Part shown: positions 33,852-42,853 of the stretch, in pieces
Layout of the letters: each line of letters opens with the position of its first letter
Numbering within the stretch: position 1 is the stretch's first letter
Assembly: GCF_030160715.1 (NCBI RefSeq)
Contig: NZ_BSOW01000003.1
Coordinates: 124,001-188,000 of the forward strand
DNA: 64,000 nt
From: Bradyrhizobium iriomotense
Lineage (GTDB): Bacteria > Pseudomonadota > Alphaproteobacteria > Rhizobiales > Xanthobacteraceae
Reading direction: 5' to 3'
The notes under the pieces: model-generated
The model's database searches: none
What the model was told of the DNA's origin: nothing
What the model saw: the letters and a program-made list of their open reading frames with translations, nothing else
Translations under genes and position numbers: made by a program

Positions 33852-34862
33852 TCAGCGCCTCGCGAGCAGGCCTTGCGGCCGGAGCGCCAGCACCAGCACC
33901 ATGATCAGGAAGGTCACGACGATCGCATAGGTCGGGATGTAGACCGAGCCGAGCTGCTCAGCGAGGCCGATGATCAGCGCGCCAAGTGCGGCGCCGGGGA
34001 TTGAGCCCATGCCGCCGACGATCACGACCACGAGGGACGCCAGCAGAAATCGGATATCCTCGCCCGGCGAGAGCGATTGAAACGTGCCGCCGACGACGCC
34101 GGCAATGCCGGCAAGTCCGGCGCCGAGCGCAAAGACGAGCACGAACACGATCTGGATGCGCACGCCGGTCGCCGCGAGGATATCGCGGTCGTCGACGCCG
34201 GCGCGGATGATCATGCCGATCCGCGTGCGGTTGAGCGCCAGCCACATCGCGATGCCGATCACCACGGAGGCGGCGAAGATCACGAGCCGTACCAGGGGAT
34301 AGCGCAGATAGACCGGCTCGCCCGAGGATTTGAGCGCCGTGATCAGCGGCAGCTCCACGGGGCCGATCAGCCAGCTCGGGGTCTGGATCTGGTAGAAGTC
34401 GCCGCCGCAGGCCCACAGCATCAGATCGGCAAACACGATCGAAAGCCCGATCGTCACCATGGTCTGGCGCAGGTCCTGGCCTTCCATGCGGCGGAAGACG
34501 ATGACCTGGAGCAGGATGCCGACCAGCGCGGTGAGGATGAAGGCGATGATGAAGCTCAGGATCCACGAGCCGGTCGAGGCGCTGATGGCGTAGCCGACAT
34601 AGCCGCCGAATAGATAAAGCGAGCCGTGCGCGAGATTGACGTTGCGCATCAGCCCGAAGATCAAGGTGAAGCCGCTCGCGACCAGGAAGTAGAGGCCGCC
34701 AAGTGTGATGCCGTTGAAGACGGCGTTGAGGAACACCCGCTTGCGGCCAATCGCCTCCTCGAGCCCCGGCGGCCAGACCGCGAAGATCAACCAGAGCGCC
34801 AGCGCAATCGCGATGATGACGATCAGTGCCCAGGCGGGATGGCGTTCGACAAAGCGGGTCAT
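33852..34862 (-). CDS. livH: LivH-type ABC transporter permease
   Basis: A 336-residue permease with an extra N-terminal helix (AWALIVIIAIALALWLIFAV) and the LivH core: AVFNGITLGGLYFLVASGFTLIFGLMRNVNLAHGSLY, a mid-protein RAGVDDRDILAATGVRI and ALGAGLAGIAGVVGGT. It is the first gene of the contiguous minus-strand operon; GGAG lies about 8 nt before the ATG. The 194 bp upstream (34863-35056) hold no gene and should carry the operon promoter, though no clear consensus was found there. Confidence 0.93.
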   Translation of the reverse strand: MTRFVERHPAWALIVIIAIALALWLIFAVWPPGLEEAIGRKRVFLNAVFNGITLGGLYFLVASGFTLIFGLMRNVNLAHGSLYLFGGYVGYAISASTGSWILSFIIAFILTALVGILLQVIVFRRMEGQDLRQTMVTIGLSIVFADLMLWACGGDFYQIQTPSWLIGPVELPLITALKSSGEPVYLRYPLVRLVIFAASVVIGIAMWLALNRTRIGMIIRAGVDDRDILAATGVRIQIVFVLVFALGAGLAGIAGVVGGTFQSLSPGEDIRFLLASLVVVIVGGMGSIPGAALGALIIGLAEQLGSVYIPTYAIVVTFLIMVLVLALRPQGLLARR

Positions 34863-35056
34863 GGCGATCGCTCCACCGCGGAGGCGCCGCGCCGACGATC
34901 ATCCCGATGCAGGTCAGACAGCCCCGAGCAGGCTGCGTACCACGCCATGGACGTGCATCTCCCTGGGCTCGCGATCCTCTTTTCGGGATCGTGTTCCGCA
35001 CATCCTAGCGAGGACAGAACGAAGGTGTTTGATCGTCAGTATCTTTTCGCGCGGCT

Positions 35057-35884
35057 TTACGCGCGCAAAACCTTGGCGGCGCGGCGATAATCGGTCGGGG
35101 CCATGCCGACATTGGCGGCGAAGAAGCGGGTGAAACCGCTCTGCGAGGAGAAGCCGAGATCGAAGCCGATGTCGGCGATCGGCGCTTCGCTGGCGACCAG
35201 CGCCTCCAGCGCCTGTTCCATGATCAGCGTGTTGAGATAGAGATGCGGGGTGACGCCGGTCTGGGTCCGGAACAGCCGGTAGAAATGTGGCCGCGACAGG
35301 CCGGATTCACGCGCGATGGTGTCGAGCTCCATCTCCGCGCCCGGGCTTTCCGACATCAGCTTGATGCATTTGCGCACGCGGAAGTCGGTGACGGCGCCGG
35401 CCGCGCGGGCGTCGCGCGCGATCTCGGCCTGCTGCCAGCTTTCGTCGTAGCAGATGTCGATCAGCCGCCGGAGCTCGGAGTCGAGGCTCGAGAGCGAGGG
35501 GGCGCCGCACACCAGCGCCGCGGTCCTGCGGATGTGCTTGTCGAGCGCCGGCGTGCGCTTGAATTGGGTGCGGCCGAAGCGCAGCCGGTCGGCGCCTGGC
35601 GCATCCGGGGCAAACCACTCGGCGTTGACATAGAGCACGAAGAAGATCGCGCCGGCGTCGAGATCGGAGGGCAGGAAATTGTGCGGTTCCCAGGGATTGA
35701 CGGCGACGACGGAGGTTTCGTCGAGCTGGAAGCGGTGGTCACAGACATCGATGCAAGCCGACATGCCGCCGACGTGGAAGATCAGATGACCCTCGCGATG
35801 CGCATGGATGTTGAAAGGGCGGTTCAACTGATAGACCGTTGCCCGACCGAACCGGCCATGGAAGATGGCGAGCGCCCGGCTCAT
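35057..35884 (-). CDS. AraC family transcriptional regulator
   Basis: A 275-residue regulator. The N-terminal cupin-like sensor domain contains NIHAHREGHLIFHVGG and VVAVNPWEPHNF. The C-terminal AraC double HTH runs from about residue 175 (LDTIARESGLSRPHFYRLFRTQTGVTPHLYLN) through IADIGFDLGFSSQSGFTRFFAANVGMAPTDYRR. It lies between the Liv-type permease operon and the binding-protein gene on the same strand and is the likely controller of both; the ligand is unknown. An inverted pair ACCGGGGAG/CTCCCCGGT lies in the 127-bp gap upstream, possibly a terminator of the binding-protein gene. Confidence 0.92.
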   Translation of the reverse strand: MSRALAIFHGRFGRATVYQLNRPFNIHAHREGHLIFHVGGMSACIDVCDHRFQLDETSVVAVNPWEPHNFLPSDLDAGAIFFVLYVNAEWFAPDAPGADRLRFGRTQFKRTPALDKHIRRTAALVCGAPSLSSLDSELRRLIDICYDESWQQAEIARDARAAGAVTDFRVRKCIKLMSESPGAEMELDTIARESGLSRPHFYRLFRTQTGVTPHLYLNTLIMEQALEALVASEAPIADIGFDLGFSSQSGFTRFFAANVGMAPTDYRRAAKVLRA

Positions 35885-36011
35885 GCCTTCCCCTCCCGAT
35901 GTTCTCTTGTTTTGCCGTTAGCGTTCAACAACCGGGGAGAGATTGCAAGGGCGGTGAGATCCGCGCCTCGCAAATCGCTCCCCGGTCGCCGCAGTTGCGA
36001 ACGTGATTGCG

Positions 36012-37262
36012 TCAGTACTTCTTACATTCCGGTACTGTACGGCTCGGCAGCCCGATCTTGGCGAACACCGCCGGATCGTAGCCGAGGGTCTGATTCACGT
36101 TCGGGATCACCTTCACGACCTTCGAGAACAGCGCGCCCTTGCCGTCATCGACGACCTCGGTCACGAAGTTGGTGCCGATCGCCTGGCGGTTGGAGTCGAG
36201 CTTGATCTTGCCGTTCGGTGCGTCGATCTCGAGCTTGGCCAGCGCGGTCTTGAACTTCGACTGATTGTCGCTGAGATCGCCGTTGACCGCACGCAATCCG
36301 AGGATCAGCGCCATGGTCGAGCCGTAATAGTTGGTCGCGAGCAGCGACGGGCTCGGGAAGCGCTTGTTCGGCGGGAAGGCGTCCTGGTAGTCCTTCACGA
36401 ACTTCTGCCAGCCCGGATCCTCCCAGGTGTCGGCCTGGCCGCTCGCCGCCAGCGTGCCGATCAGCGCGTTCTTGGCGTTGCCCTTGGAGGACAGGATGGT
36501 CTGGTCGATCATGATCGAGCCGCCCATCAGATGCGCCTTGCCGCCGGCCTGCTGGTACTGGTTGAGGAAGTTGACGGCGTCGGCGCCGCCGAGGCCGAGA
36601 TAGATCGCATCGACATCGTCGGGCAGCGCGGCGATCACCGAGGCGAAGTCCTTGGTGCCGAGCGGCACCCATTGCCGGTTGGTGACCTGTCCGCCCATGC
36701 CGCAGAATTCGAGCACGAGGCCGAACACCTGCGTGTAGATGAAGGAGTAGTCCTCGCCGACCGTCGCGATCTTGCGATAGCCCTTGGTTTCATAGGCGTA
36801 TTTGCCGAGGCCCACCTGCCACTGCGCGCCGTCCATGTTGTAGCGGAAGAAGTTCGGCGCGGGATCGACATAGGTCGTTTCCTGGGCGCCGGAGGCCGCG
36901 TTGATGAAGGTCAGCTCGGGATGGGTTTTCGCAAAATTCTTCACCGCGATGCCTTCGTCGCCGGACAGCGGCGAGAGCAGGATCTGCACCTTGTCCTGCT
37001 CGATCAGCTTGCGCACGGCGCGCACGGCGGAGTCGGGCGTTGCGTCGGTCGAGGCGATGATGAATTCGAGTTCCTTGTCGCCGACCTTCTTGCCAAGCAC
37101 GTTGAGCGCGGTCTGATGGCCGCGGATGCCGTCCTCGCCGAGCACGGTATAGGTGCCTTCGAGAGTTGCGGTGACGCCGACCTTGATCTTCTCCTGAGCC
37201 ATGGCTGCTCCTGAAAGCAACAGGCTGCTCAGCGCGATAAGTCCCACACTGCCTTTCAACAT
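36012..37262 (-). CDS. Liv-type ABC substrate-binding protein
   Basis: A 416-residue periplasmic binding protein of the branched-chain amino acid/amide family. The signal peptide is MLKGSVGLIALSSLLLSGAAMA, then KIKVGVTATLEGTYTVLGEDG, IASTDATPDSAVRAVRKLIEQ and AASGAQETTYVDPAPNFFRYN. The ATG at 37262 is chosen because AGGGAGGA lies just upstream; a GTG at 37307 would add 15 residues with a twin-Arg pair (GRRAMLKG) and cannot be fully excluded. It delivers the substrate to the LivHMG and LivF-fusion system. The ligand is not predictable from sequence. Confidence 0.92.
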   Translation of the reverse strand: MLKGSVGLIALSSLLLSGAAMAQEKIKVGVTATLEGTYTVLGEDGIRGHQTALNVLGKKVGDKELEFIIASTDATPDSAVRAVRKLIEQDKVQILLSPLSGDEGIAVKNFAKTHPELTFINAASGAQETTYVDPAPNFFRYNMDGAQWQVGLGKYAYETKGYRKIATVGEDYSFIYTQVFGLVLEFCGMGGQVTNRQWVPLGTKDFASVIAALPDDVDAIYLGLGGADAVNFLNQYQQAGGKAHLMGGSIMIDQTILSSKGNAKNALIGTLAASGQADTWEDPGWQKFVKDYQDAFPPNKRFPSPSLLATNYYGSTMALILGLRAVNGDLSDNQSKFKTALAKLEIDAPNGKIKLDSNRQAIGTNFVTEVVDDGKGALFSKVVKVIPNVNQTLGYDPAVFAKIGLPSRTVPECKKY

Positions 37263-37568
37263 TGCTCTCCTCCCTGTGTCGTCATTGTTCGCCGGTAGCT
37301 TGTTCACACGAGGCTCACGGTTCTTGCATGGAGGCTAACCGAACTCGGATGCAGCGCACGCGTCGGAGCCATGCACGGCTTAACGGGCAGTCTCATTTTG
37401 AATGTTGCGTCGCAAATGGTTCCGCGGTGCAATAGGCGACCGCGCGCCGCGTGGTTGAATCGCACGCTGCCCAGTGGCGGAACGCCCGCAAATGGTGTTC
37501 TTGGTGCTGGCGAGCGGCGCGCCTGTCGTGCCACGCGGGTGACAACGAAAGAGAAAAGGACCGATGCA
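37263..37568. other. Divergent intergenic region, no gene seen
   Basis: These 306 bp separate the divergent Liv-type binding-protein gene and the FAH-family gene, so they should hold two promoters and probably AraC-regulator sites. I see no convincing sigma-70 boxes, no strong palindrome and no supported ORF. An AAAAGGA ribosome site lies before the FAH start. Confidence 0.5.
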
Positions 37569-38759
37569 ATGAAGTCGGAAACGGCCAGGATGACACTGAC
37601 GGCGACGGATGTTTTGCCGGAGGACGGGACGCGCGGCACGCTGGTTGGCCGCGTCTGGTTGCCGCAGGTCAATGGTCCCGCCGTGGTCGCGGTGCGCAGC
37701 GACGGCGTGTTCGACGTCACCGCGCGGTTTCCGACCATCAGCGCGCTCTGCGAGGAGGCCGATCCGGCCAAGGCCGTGCGCGAGACCAAGGGCGAGCGGA
37801 TCGGCGATCTCGAGGCGATCGCAGCCAATACGCCGCCCGATCAGCGCGACCGGCAAAAACCCTGGCTGCTCGCGCCGGTCGACCTTCAGACCCTCAAGGC
37901 CGCCGGCGTGACCTTTGCCATCTCCATGCTGGAGCGCGTGATCGAGGAGAAGGCAAAGGGAAATCCGGCCTCGGCCGAAGCGATCCGGAAAGAAGTGACG
38001 CGGCTCATCGGTGACGATCTGTCAAAGCTCAAGCCAGGCTCGGACCAGGCGATGCGGCTGAAGCAGGTGCTGATCGAGCAGAACGCCTGGAGCCAGTATC
38101 TCGAGGTCGGCATCGGCCCCGATGCGGAGGTCTTCACCAAGGCGCCGGTGCTGTCGTCGGTCGGCGCCGGCATGGATGCCGGGCTGCATCCGAAATCGAC
38201 ATGGAACAATCCGGAGCCGGAACTGGTGCTGTTCGTCTCGAGCCGCGGCAAGATCGTCGGAGGCGCGCTCGGCAATGACGTGAACCTGCGCGACTTCGAG
38301 GGGCGATCGGCGCTGCTGTTGTCGAAGGCCAAGGACAACAACGCCTCCTGCGCCATCGGCCCGCTGCTGCGGCTGTTCGACGACACCTTCTCCCTCGATG
38401 ACGCGCGCAGGCTGGACATCACCCTCAACGTGAAGGGGCAGGACGGTTTCGTGCTCAACGGCCATTCCTCGATCAGCAAGATCAGCCGCGATCCCACCGA
38501 TCTCGTCGCGCAGACGATCGGCACCGTCCATCAATATCCTGACGGCTTCGTGCTGTTCCTCGGCACGATGTTCGCGCCGGTCGAGGATCGCGATGCGCCG
38601 GGGCAGGGGTTCACCCACAAGCATGACGACATCGTCACCATCGCAGCCCCTGAGCTCGGCAAGCTCACCAACCGCATGCGCACGAGCGATGAATGCGAGC
38701 CCTGGAGCTTCGGCATCGGCGCGCTGATGAAGAACCTCGCGCAGCGCAGGCTGCTTTAA
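37569..38759 (+). CDS. FAH-superfamily enzyme, 2-keto-3-deoxy-pentonate dehydratase-like
   Basis: A 396-residue fumarylacetoacetate-hydrolase-superfamily protein. The C-terminal catalytic core has the metal-site pattern PEPELVLFVSSRGKIVGGALGNDVNLRDFEGRS and later HSSISKISRDPTDL. The extra N-terminal domain and total length fit the sugar-acid dehydratases of the XylX type (2-keto-3-deoxy-D-xylonate dehydratase) better than short FAH hydrolases. A role in the oxidative pentose route encoded nearby is inferred. The ATG at 37569 is preceded by AAAAGGA; the frame is open upstream without similarity. Confidence 0.82.
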   Translation: MKSETARMTLTATDVLPEDGTRGTLVGRVWLPQVNGPAVVAVRSDGVFDVTARFPTISALCEEADPAKAVRETKGERIGDLEAIAANTPPDQRDRQKPWLLAPVDLQTLKAAGVTFAISMLERVIEEKAKGNPASAEAIRKEVTRLIGDDLSKLKPGSDQAMRLKQVLIEQNAWSQYLEVGIGPDAEVFTKAPVLSSVGAGMDAGLHPKSTWNNPEPELVLFVSSRGKIVGGALGNDVNLRDFEGRSALLLSKAKDNNASCAIGPLLRLFDDTFSLDDARRLDITLNVKGQDGFVLNGHSSISKISRDPTDLVAQTIGTVHQYPDGFVLFLGTMFAPVEDRDAPGQGFTHKHDDIVTIAAPELGKLTNRMRTSDECEPWSFGIGALMKNLAQRRLL

Positions 38760-38783
38760 GCCCACGACGACATCATCGACTCG

Positions 38784-39923
38784 TCAGGCGAAAGCCGAAT
38801 ACCGGGACAGTTGGAAGAAAGGCTCGACTTGGTACGTTGGATCGATGGCGAGGCGGGCAAGTTTTTCGCCGATGGCAGGCGCAAACTTCGCGCCGTGACC
38901 CGAACAGGGCGAGGCGACGATCAGCCGGGAATTTGGCCATCGATCGATGATGAACTCCTGGCCTTTGTCCGGTCGGTGGTCGGCCGGCGCGGTGTTCGTG
39001 TAGAGACAGATATCGCGATCGACGATGGGACCGGCGGCACCCGGGACAAGCTGGGCCAGGGCGTTTCCGACCTGCATTAGTTCGGCATCCGTCGCCGGCC
39101 GGTCCCAGTCGTCCGCGTCTACCTTCGGTCCATGATTATGGGGGGCCGCTTTCACGCCACGCTGTTCAAAATCCGGGAAGCCGTACACGATATCGTTGGG
39201 TCCCCGCTCCAGAATGAACAGTGGAAAGCGGTCGGGTGACACGCTCTCGGGTCGGGCGGCGCTAAACCAGCCCACCGCCTGCCGCGTCACTTCCAGCATC
39301 GGAGCGATCTTGGGCAGGGCGCGGCCCAGCCATGGGCCAAGAGCGAGGATGGCCTGCCGGGCGAAAATGTCCCGGGTCTTGGTGCGCACCAGAACGCCGT
39401 CTGGACGACAGTCGATCTGCGCAGCTTCCGGAAACACCCGCTCGTTGGCGCGCGAACGCGTGATCCTCAGGGCGACTTCGGCTTTCAGAATGGCCCCACC
39501 GTCCTGCACCACCACATCCCAGTCGGCAGGAAGAGCGAATGCAGGGAATTCCCGATTTGCCGCAGCGGCCGACCAAGCGGGATCCGCATGGCCTTTCGCC
39601 AGCGCCGCAGCGCGTGAGGCCGCCACCATCGGCGATCCGGGCCGGCCGGCCTCCAGAACCGGAGACGGTATGAGGATTGTTTCGCCGCTGTCAGACTCCA
39701 GCCGCTTCCAGCCTGCAAGGGCTGCGTCACTCAGATCGGTATAGTTGTCATTCTCGAAGTTGAAGCGTCGGAACACCCGACAAGAACCGTGCGAGGAGCC
39801 GCGGTTATCGCCGGGGCCAATGGGGTCGAAACCCAGCGCATCGACGCCAGCGCTGAGCAAAGCGTCGAGCGCCGCGCTGCCCATAAGGCCCAGCCCGATC
39901 ACCGCGACATCGCATGTCTGCAT
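38784..39923 (-). CDS. FAD-dependent amine oxidase (MSOX/MTOX-like)
   Basis: A 379-residue DAO-family flavoprotein: Rossmann motif VAVIGLGLMGSAALDALLSAG at the N-terminus, GSSHGSCRVFRRFNFEND, and the MSOX/MTOX-type C-terminal blocks DICLYTNTAPADHRPDKGQEF and ASPCSGHGAKFAPAIGE. In that class the Cys in CSGHG corresponds to the covalent FAD attachment site. It would oxidise an N-methyl amino acid or similar secondary amine to give H2O2. The start at 39923 (MQTCDVAVIG) is chosen for the Rossmann start. It is convergent with the FAH gene, with no partner genes. Confidence 0.88.
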   Translation of the reverse strand: MQTCDVAVIGLGLMGSAALDALLSAGVDALGFDPIGPGDNRGSSHGSCRVFRRFNFENDNYTDLSDAALAGWKRLESDSGETILIPSPVLEAGRPGSPMVAASRAAALAKGHADPAWSAAAANREFPAFALPADWDVVVQDGGAILKAEVALRITRSRANERVFPEAAQIDCRPDGVLVRTKTRDIFARQAILALGPWLGRALPKIAPMLEVTRQAVGWFSAARPESVSPDRFPLFILERGPNDIVYGFPDFEQRGVKAAPHNHGPKVDADDWDRPATDAELMQVGNALAQLVPGAAGPIVDRDICLYTNTAPADHRPDKGQEFIIDRWPNSRLIVASPCSGHGAKFAPAIGEKLARLAIDPTYQVEPFFQLSRYSAFA

Positions 39924-40080
39924 GGCTTCACCTTCGCCTCTGCGCACAACGCTAACGCAGTGGAGAATATAGCGGGCCCCGTCGATAGGCCGCTCCACAT
40001 TTTCGCGTTCATCTTTTCGTTGCATAGGCACGCAGAATTCGCGTGCCACGAGTGTATGCGAAAATTTTTGTGATCAGTCA

Positions 40081-40103
40081 TATAGTCAAATAATATGACT
40101 ATA
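40081..40103. promoter_or_regulatory. Inverted repeat upstream of ytfQ, operator candidate
   Basis: Perfect 8-bp arms TATAGTCA (40081-40088) and TGACTATA (40096-40103) with a 7-nt AT-rich spacer, in the 291-bp gap upstream of the sugar operon. An additional inverted pair TGCCA (40162-40166) and TGGCA (40177-40181) lies nearer the start. Either could bind the GntR/FadR regulator encoded in this operon. Confidence 0.45.
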
Positions 40104-40214
40104 CGGAGCTGAGCTTCCGTGAAATAGTCCCTCCCGCCGCCCAGAGGGGCGGTCTAGTAGGTGCCATCATACCAATTGGCATCCGAGATAAACATTTTTT
40201 GGGAGACACGCCTG

Positions 40215-41180
40215 ATGACCCTCAAAGCCCTCTTTGCGGCCACCGCCACGGCAGCGCTGCTGCTCGCGTTGCCGGCCAATGCCGGCCAGCTCACCATCGG
40301 TTTTTCGCAGATTGGATCGGAATCCGGATGGCGCGCCGCTGAGACTTCGGTCTCCAAGCAGGAAGCGTCCAAGCGCCAGGTCAACCTGAAGATCGCCGAC
40401 GCCCAGCAGAAGCAGGAGAACCAGATCAAGGCGATCCGCTCCTTCATTGCGCAGAACGTCGACGCGATCTTCCTCGCGCCGGTCGTCTCGACCGGGTGGG
40501 ACGCGGTGCTGAAGGAGGCCAAGGAGGCCAAGATTCCGGTCGTGCTGCTCGACCGCGACATCGATCCCTCCGGCAAGGAGCTCTATCTGACCGCCGTCAC
40601 CTCGGACAGCGTGCACGAAGGTGCCGTCGCCGGCGAGTGGCTCGCCAAGACGGTCGGCGAGAAGGCCTGCAACGTCGTCGAATTGCAGGGTACGGTCGGC
40701 GCCAGCGTCGCCACCAACCGCAAGAAGGGCTTTGACTCCGTCGTCGCCAAGCATCCGAACCTGAAGGTGGTGCGCAGCCAGACCGGCGACTTCACCCGCG
40801 CCAAGGGCAAGGAAGTGATGGAGAGCTTCATCAAGGCCGAAGGCGGCGGCAAGTCGATCTGCGCGGTCTATGCGCATAATGACGACATGATGGTCGGCGC
40901 AATCCAGGCGATGAAGGAAGCCGGCCTCAAGCCCGGCAAGGACGTCCTGACCGTCTCGATCGACGCGGTTCCCGACATCTTCAAGGCGATGGCCGCAGGT
41001 GAGGCGAACGCCACGGTGGAGCTGACGCCGAACATGGCCGGGCCCGCGCTCGACGTCATCGCCGCCTTCAAGGACAAGGGCACCGTTCCGCCGAAGTGGA
41101 TCCAGACGGAATCGAAGCTCTATACCGCCTCCGACGATCCGCAGAAGATCTACGACAGCAAGAAGGGTCTCGGTTACTGA
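40215..41180 (+). CDS. ytfQ: Sugar ABC transporter substrate-binding protein (YtfQ-like)
   Basis: A 321-residue periplasmic sugar-binding protein with signal peptide MTLKALFAATATAALLLALPANA, then GQLTIGFSQIGSESGWRAAE, a YtfQ-family hallmark. Also seen are LDRDIDPSGKELYLTAVTSD and YAHNDDMMVGAIQAMKEAGLKPG. In E. coli YtfQ binds galactofuranose/galactopyranose; in alphaproteobacteria homologues may bind galactose or arabinose. The start at 40215 is supported by GGGAGA. A 10-bp stem-loop follows before the ATPase gene. Confidence 0.93.
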   Translation: MTLKALFAATATAALLLALPANAGQLTIGFSQIGSESGWRAAETSVSKQEASKRQVNLKIADAQQKQENQIKAIRSFIAQNVDAIFLAPVVSTGWDAVLKEAKEAKIPVVLLDRDIDPSGKELYLTAVTSDSVHEGAVAGEWLAKTVGEKACNVVELQGTVGASVATNRKKGFDSVVAKHPNLKVVRSQTGDFTRAKGKEVMESFIKAEGGGKSICAVYAHNDDMMVGAIQAMKEAGLKPGKDVLTVSIDAVPDIFKAMAAGEANATVELTPNMAGPALDVIAAFKDKGTVPPKWIQTESKLYTASDDPQKIYDSKKGLGY

Positions 41181-41190
41181 GCCCTCCCGT

Positions 41191-41224
41191 GCGCCACCGC
41201 GGCTGACGCATGCTGCGGTGGCGC
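41191..41224 (+). terminator. Stem-loop between ytfQ and ytfR
   Basis: Perfect 10-bp arms GCGCCACCGC (41191-41200) and GCGGTGGCGC (41215-41224) with a 14-nt loop, 10 nt after the ytfQ stop. There is no T-tract, so it is more likely an mRNA-stabilising or partial-termination element that keeps the binding protein more abundant than the rest of the transporter. Confidence 0.6.
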
Positions 41225-41308
41225 CACCCCCTTCGAAACTGCTAAGCGTGGTGAATTGGCTGGACGTCCGCAACCCCACAAGCGGACGCCGGCGGGAGTG
41301 ACGTCGCA

Positions 41309-42853
41309 ATGGAGACCGGCCCGGATTCTGCCCCTTGTCTGCTCGAGGTGCGTGGGATCAGCAAGAGTTTTGGCGCTGTACGTGCGTTGCAGGACGTCGA
41401 CTTCACGCTTCGTGCCGGCGAGATCCATGCCCTGCTCGGCGAGAACGGCGCGGGCAAGTCCACGCTGATCAAGGTGGTCACCGGGATCTTCCCGCGCGAT
41501 GCCGGAATCGTTCGGCTCGGCGGCGTCGAGGTCGCGCCGCGATCGTCGAAGGCGGCACTGGAAGCTGGGATCGCCACCGTCTACCAGGAAGTCAATCTGC
41601 TGCCCAACCTGTCGGTGGCGCAGAATCTTTTTCTCGACCGGCAGCCGATGCGCTTCGGCATCGTCCGCGAAGGCGAGATGCGCCGGCGGGCAAACGCGCT
41701 ACTTGCCGGGTTCGGCCTCGACATCGACGTGGCGGCGCCGCTCGGCAGCTACTCTGTCGCGATCCAGCACGTCACCGCGATCGCCCGCGCCGTCGACCTG
41801 TCGGCGCGCGTTCTCATTCTCGACGAGCCGACCGCGAGCCTCGACCGCCACGAGGTCGAGATTCTGTTCAAGATCATGCGCCAGCTTGCCGGCCGCGGCA
41901 TCGGCATCGTCTTCGTCAGCCACTTCCTCGACCAGGTCTACGAAATCTCCGACCGCATCACCGTCCTGCGCAACGGCCGCCTCGTCGGCGAGCGCGAGAC
42001 CGCATCGCTGCCGCGGCTCGAGCTGATCAGGATGATGCTCGGCCGCGAGCTTGCCGAGACCACCAGCGCACGCGCGTCCGCGGGCGAGCATCAGGCGCGC
42101 GGGGTCTGCGCGAGCTTTAAGGGCTACGGCAAGGCCGGCTACGTCGCGCCGTTCGATCTCGAACTGCGCCACGGCGAGGTCGTGGGTCTCGCCGGCCTCC
42201 TCGGCTCGGGGCGCACCGAGACGGCGCGGCTGGTGTTCGGCGCCGAGCGCTCCGATCAGGGCCAGGCGAAAGTGGAGGGCGCGCCAGCGCGGCTCCAGAC
42301 CCCGCGCGACGGCGTCCGCCACGGTTTTGGCTATTGCCCGGAGGAGCGCAAGACCGAAGGTATCGTGGCCGAGCTCACGGTGCGCGAGAACATTGTCTTG
42401 GCACTGCAGGCCAAGCGAGGGTTGCACCGGCCGCTGTCGCGCCGCGAGCAGGACGAGATCGCCGCGCGGTATGTCAAAATGCTCGATATTCGTCCGCCCG
42501 ATCCGGAGCGTCCGGTCGGCCTGTTGTCCGGCGGCAACCAGCAAAAGGTGCTGCTGGCGCGCTGGCTCGCAACCTCGCCGCGGCTCCTGGTGCTGGACGA
42601 GCCGACCCGCGGCATCGACGTCGGCGCGCACGCCGAGATCATCCGCCTGATCCGCGAGCTCTGCGACGATGGCCTCGCGCTACTCGTGATCTCCTCCGAG
42701 CTCGACGAGATCGTCACCTATTCGGATCGCGTCGTCGTGCTGCGGGATCGCGCCCATGTCGAGGAGTTGCAGGGCGAGGCGATCGACGTCTCCAATATTC
42801 TGGCGGCGATTGCCGCCGACGGCAGCACCATCGCGCAGGAGGGCAGGCCGTGA
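41309..42853 (+). CDS. ytfR: Sugar ABC transporter ATPase, tandem domain (YtfR-like)
   Basis: A 514-residue tandem ATPase of the RbsA/MglA/YtfR class. The first domain has Walker A GENGAGKSTLIKVVTG and Walker B LILDEPTASLD. The second begins near residue 270 with the class-typical degenerate GLLGSGRTETARLVFG, then LSGGNQQKVLLARWLATSPRLLVLDEPTRGIDVGA. Its stop overlaps the next GTG start (GTGA). It powers sugar import with the two following permeases. Confidence 0.95.
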   Translation: METGPDSAPCLLEVRGISKSFGAVRALQDVDFTLRAGEIHALLGENGAGKSTLIKVVTGIFPRDAGIVRLGGVEVAPRSSKAALEAGIATVYQEVNLLPNLSVAQNLFLDRQPMRFGIVREGEMRRRANALLAGFGLDIDVAAPLGSYSVAIQHVTAIARAVDLSARVLILDEPTASLDRHEVEILFKIMRQLAGRGIGIVFVSHFLDQVYEISDRITVLRNGRLVGERETASLPRLELIRMMLGRELAETTSARASAGEHQARGVCASFKGYGKAGYVAPFDLELRHGEVVGLAGLLGSGRTETARLVFGAERSDQGQAKVEGAPARLQTPRDGVRHGFGYCPEERKTEGIVAELTVRENIVLALQAKRGLHRPLSRREQDEIAARYVKMLDIRPPDPERPVGLLSGGNQQKVLLARWLATSPRLLVLDEPTRGIDVGAHAEIIRLIRELCDDGLALLVISSELDEIVTYSDRVVVLRDRAHVEELQGEAIDVSNILAAIAADGSTIAQEGRP

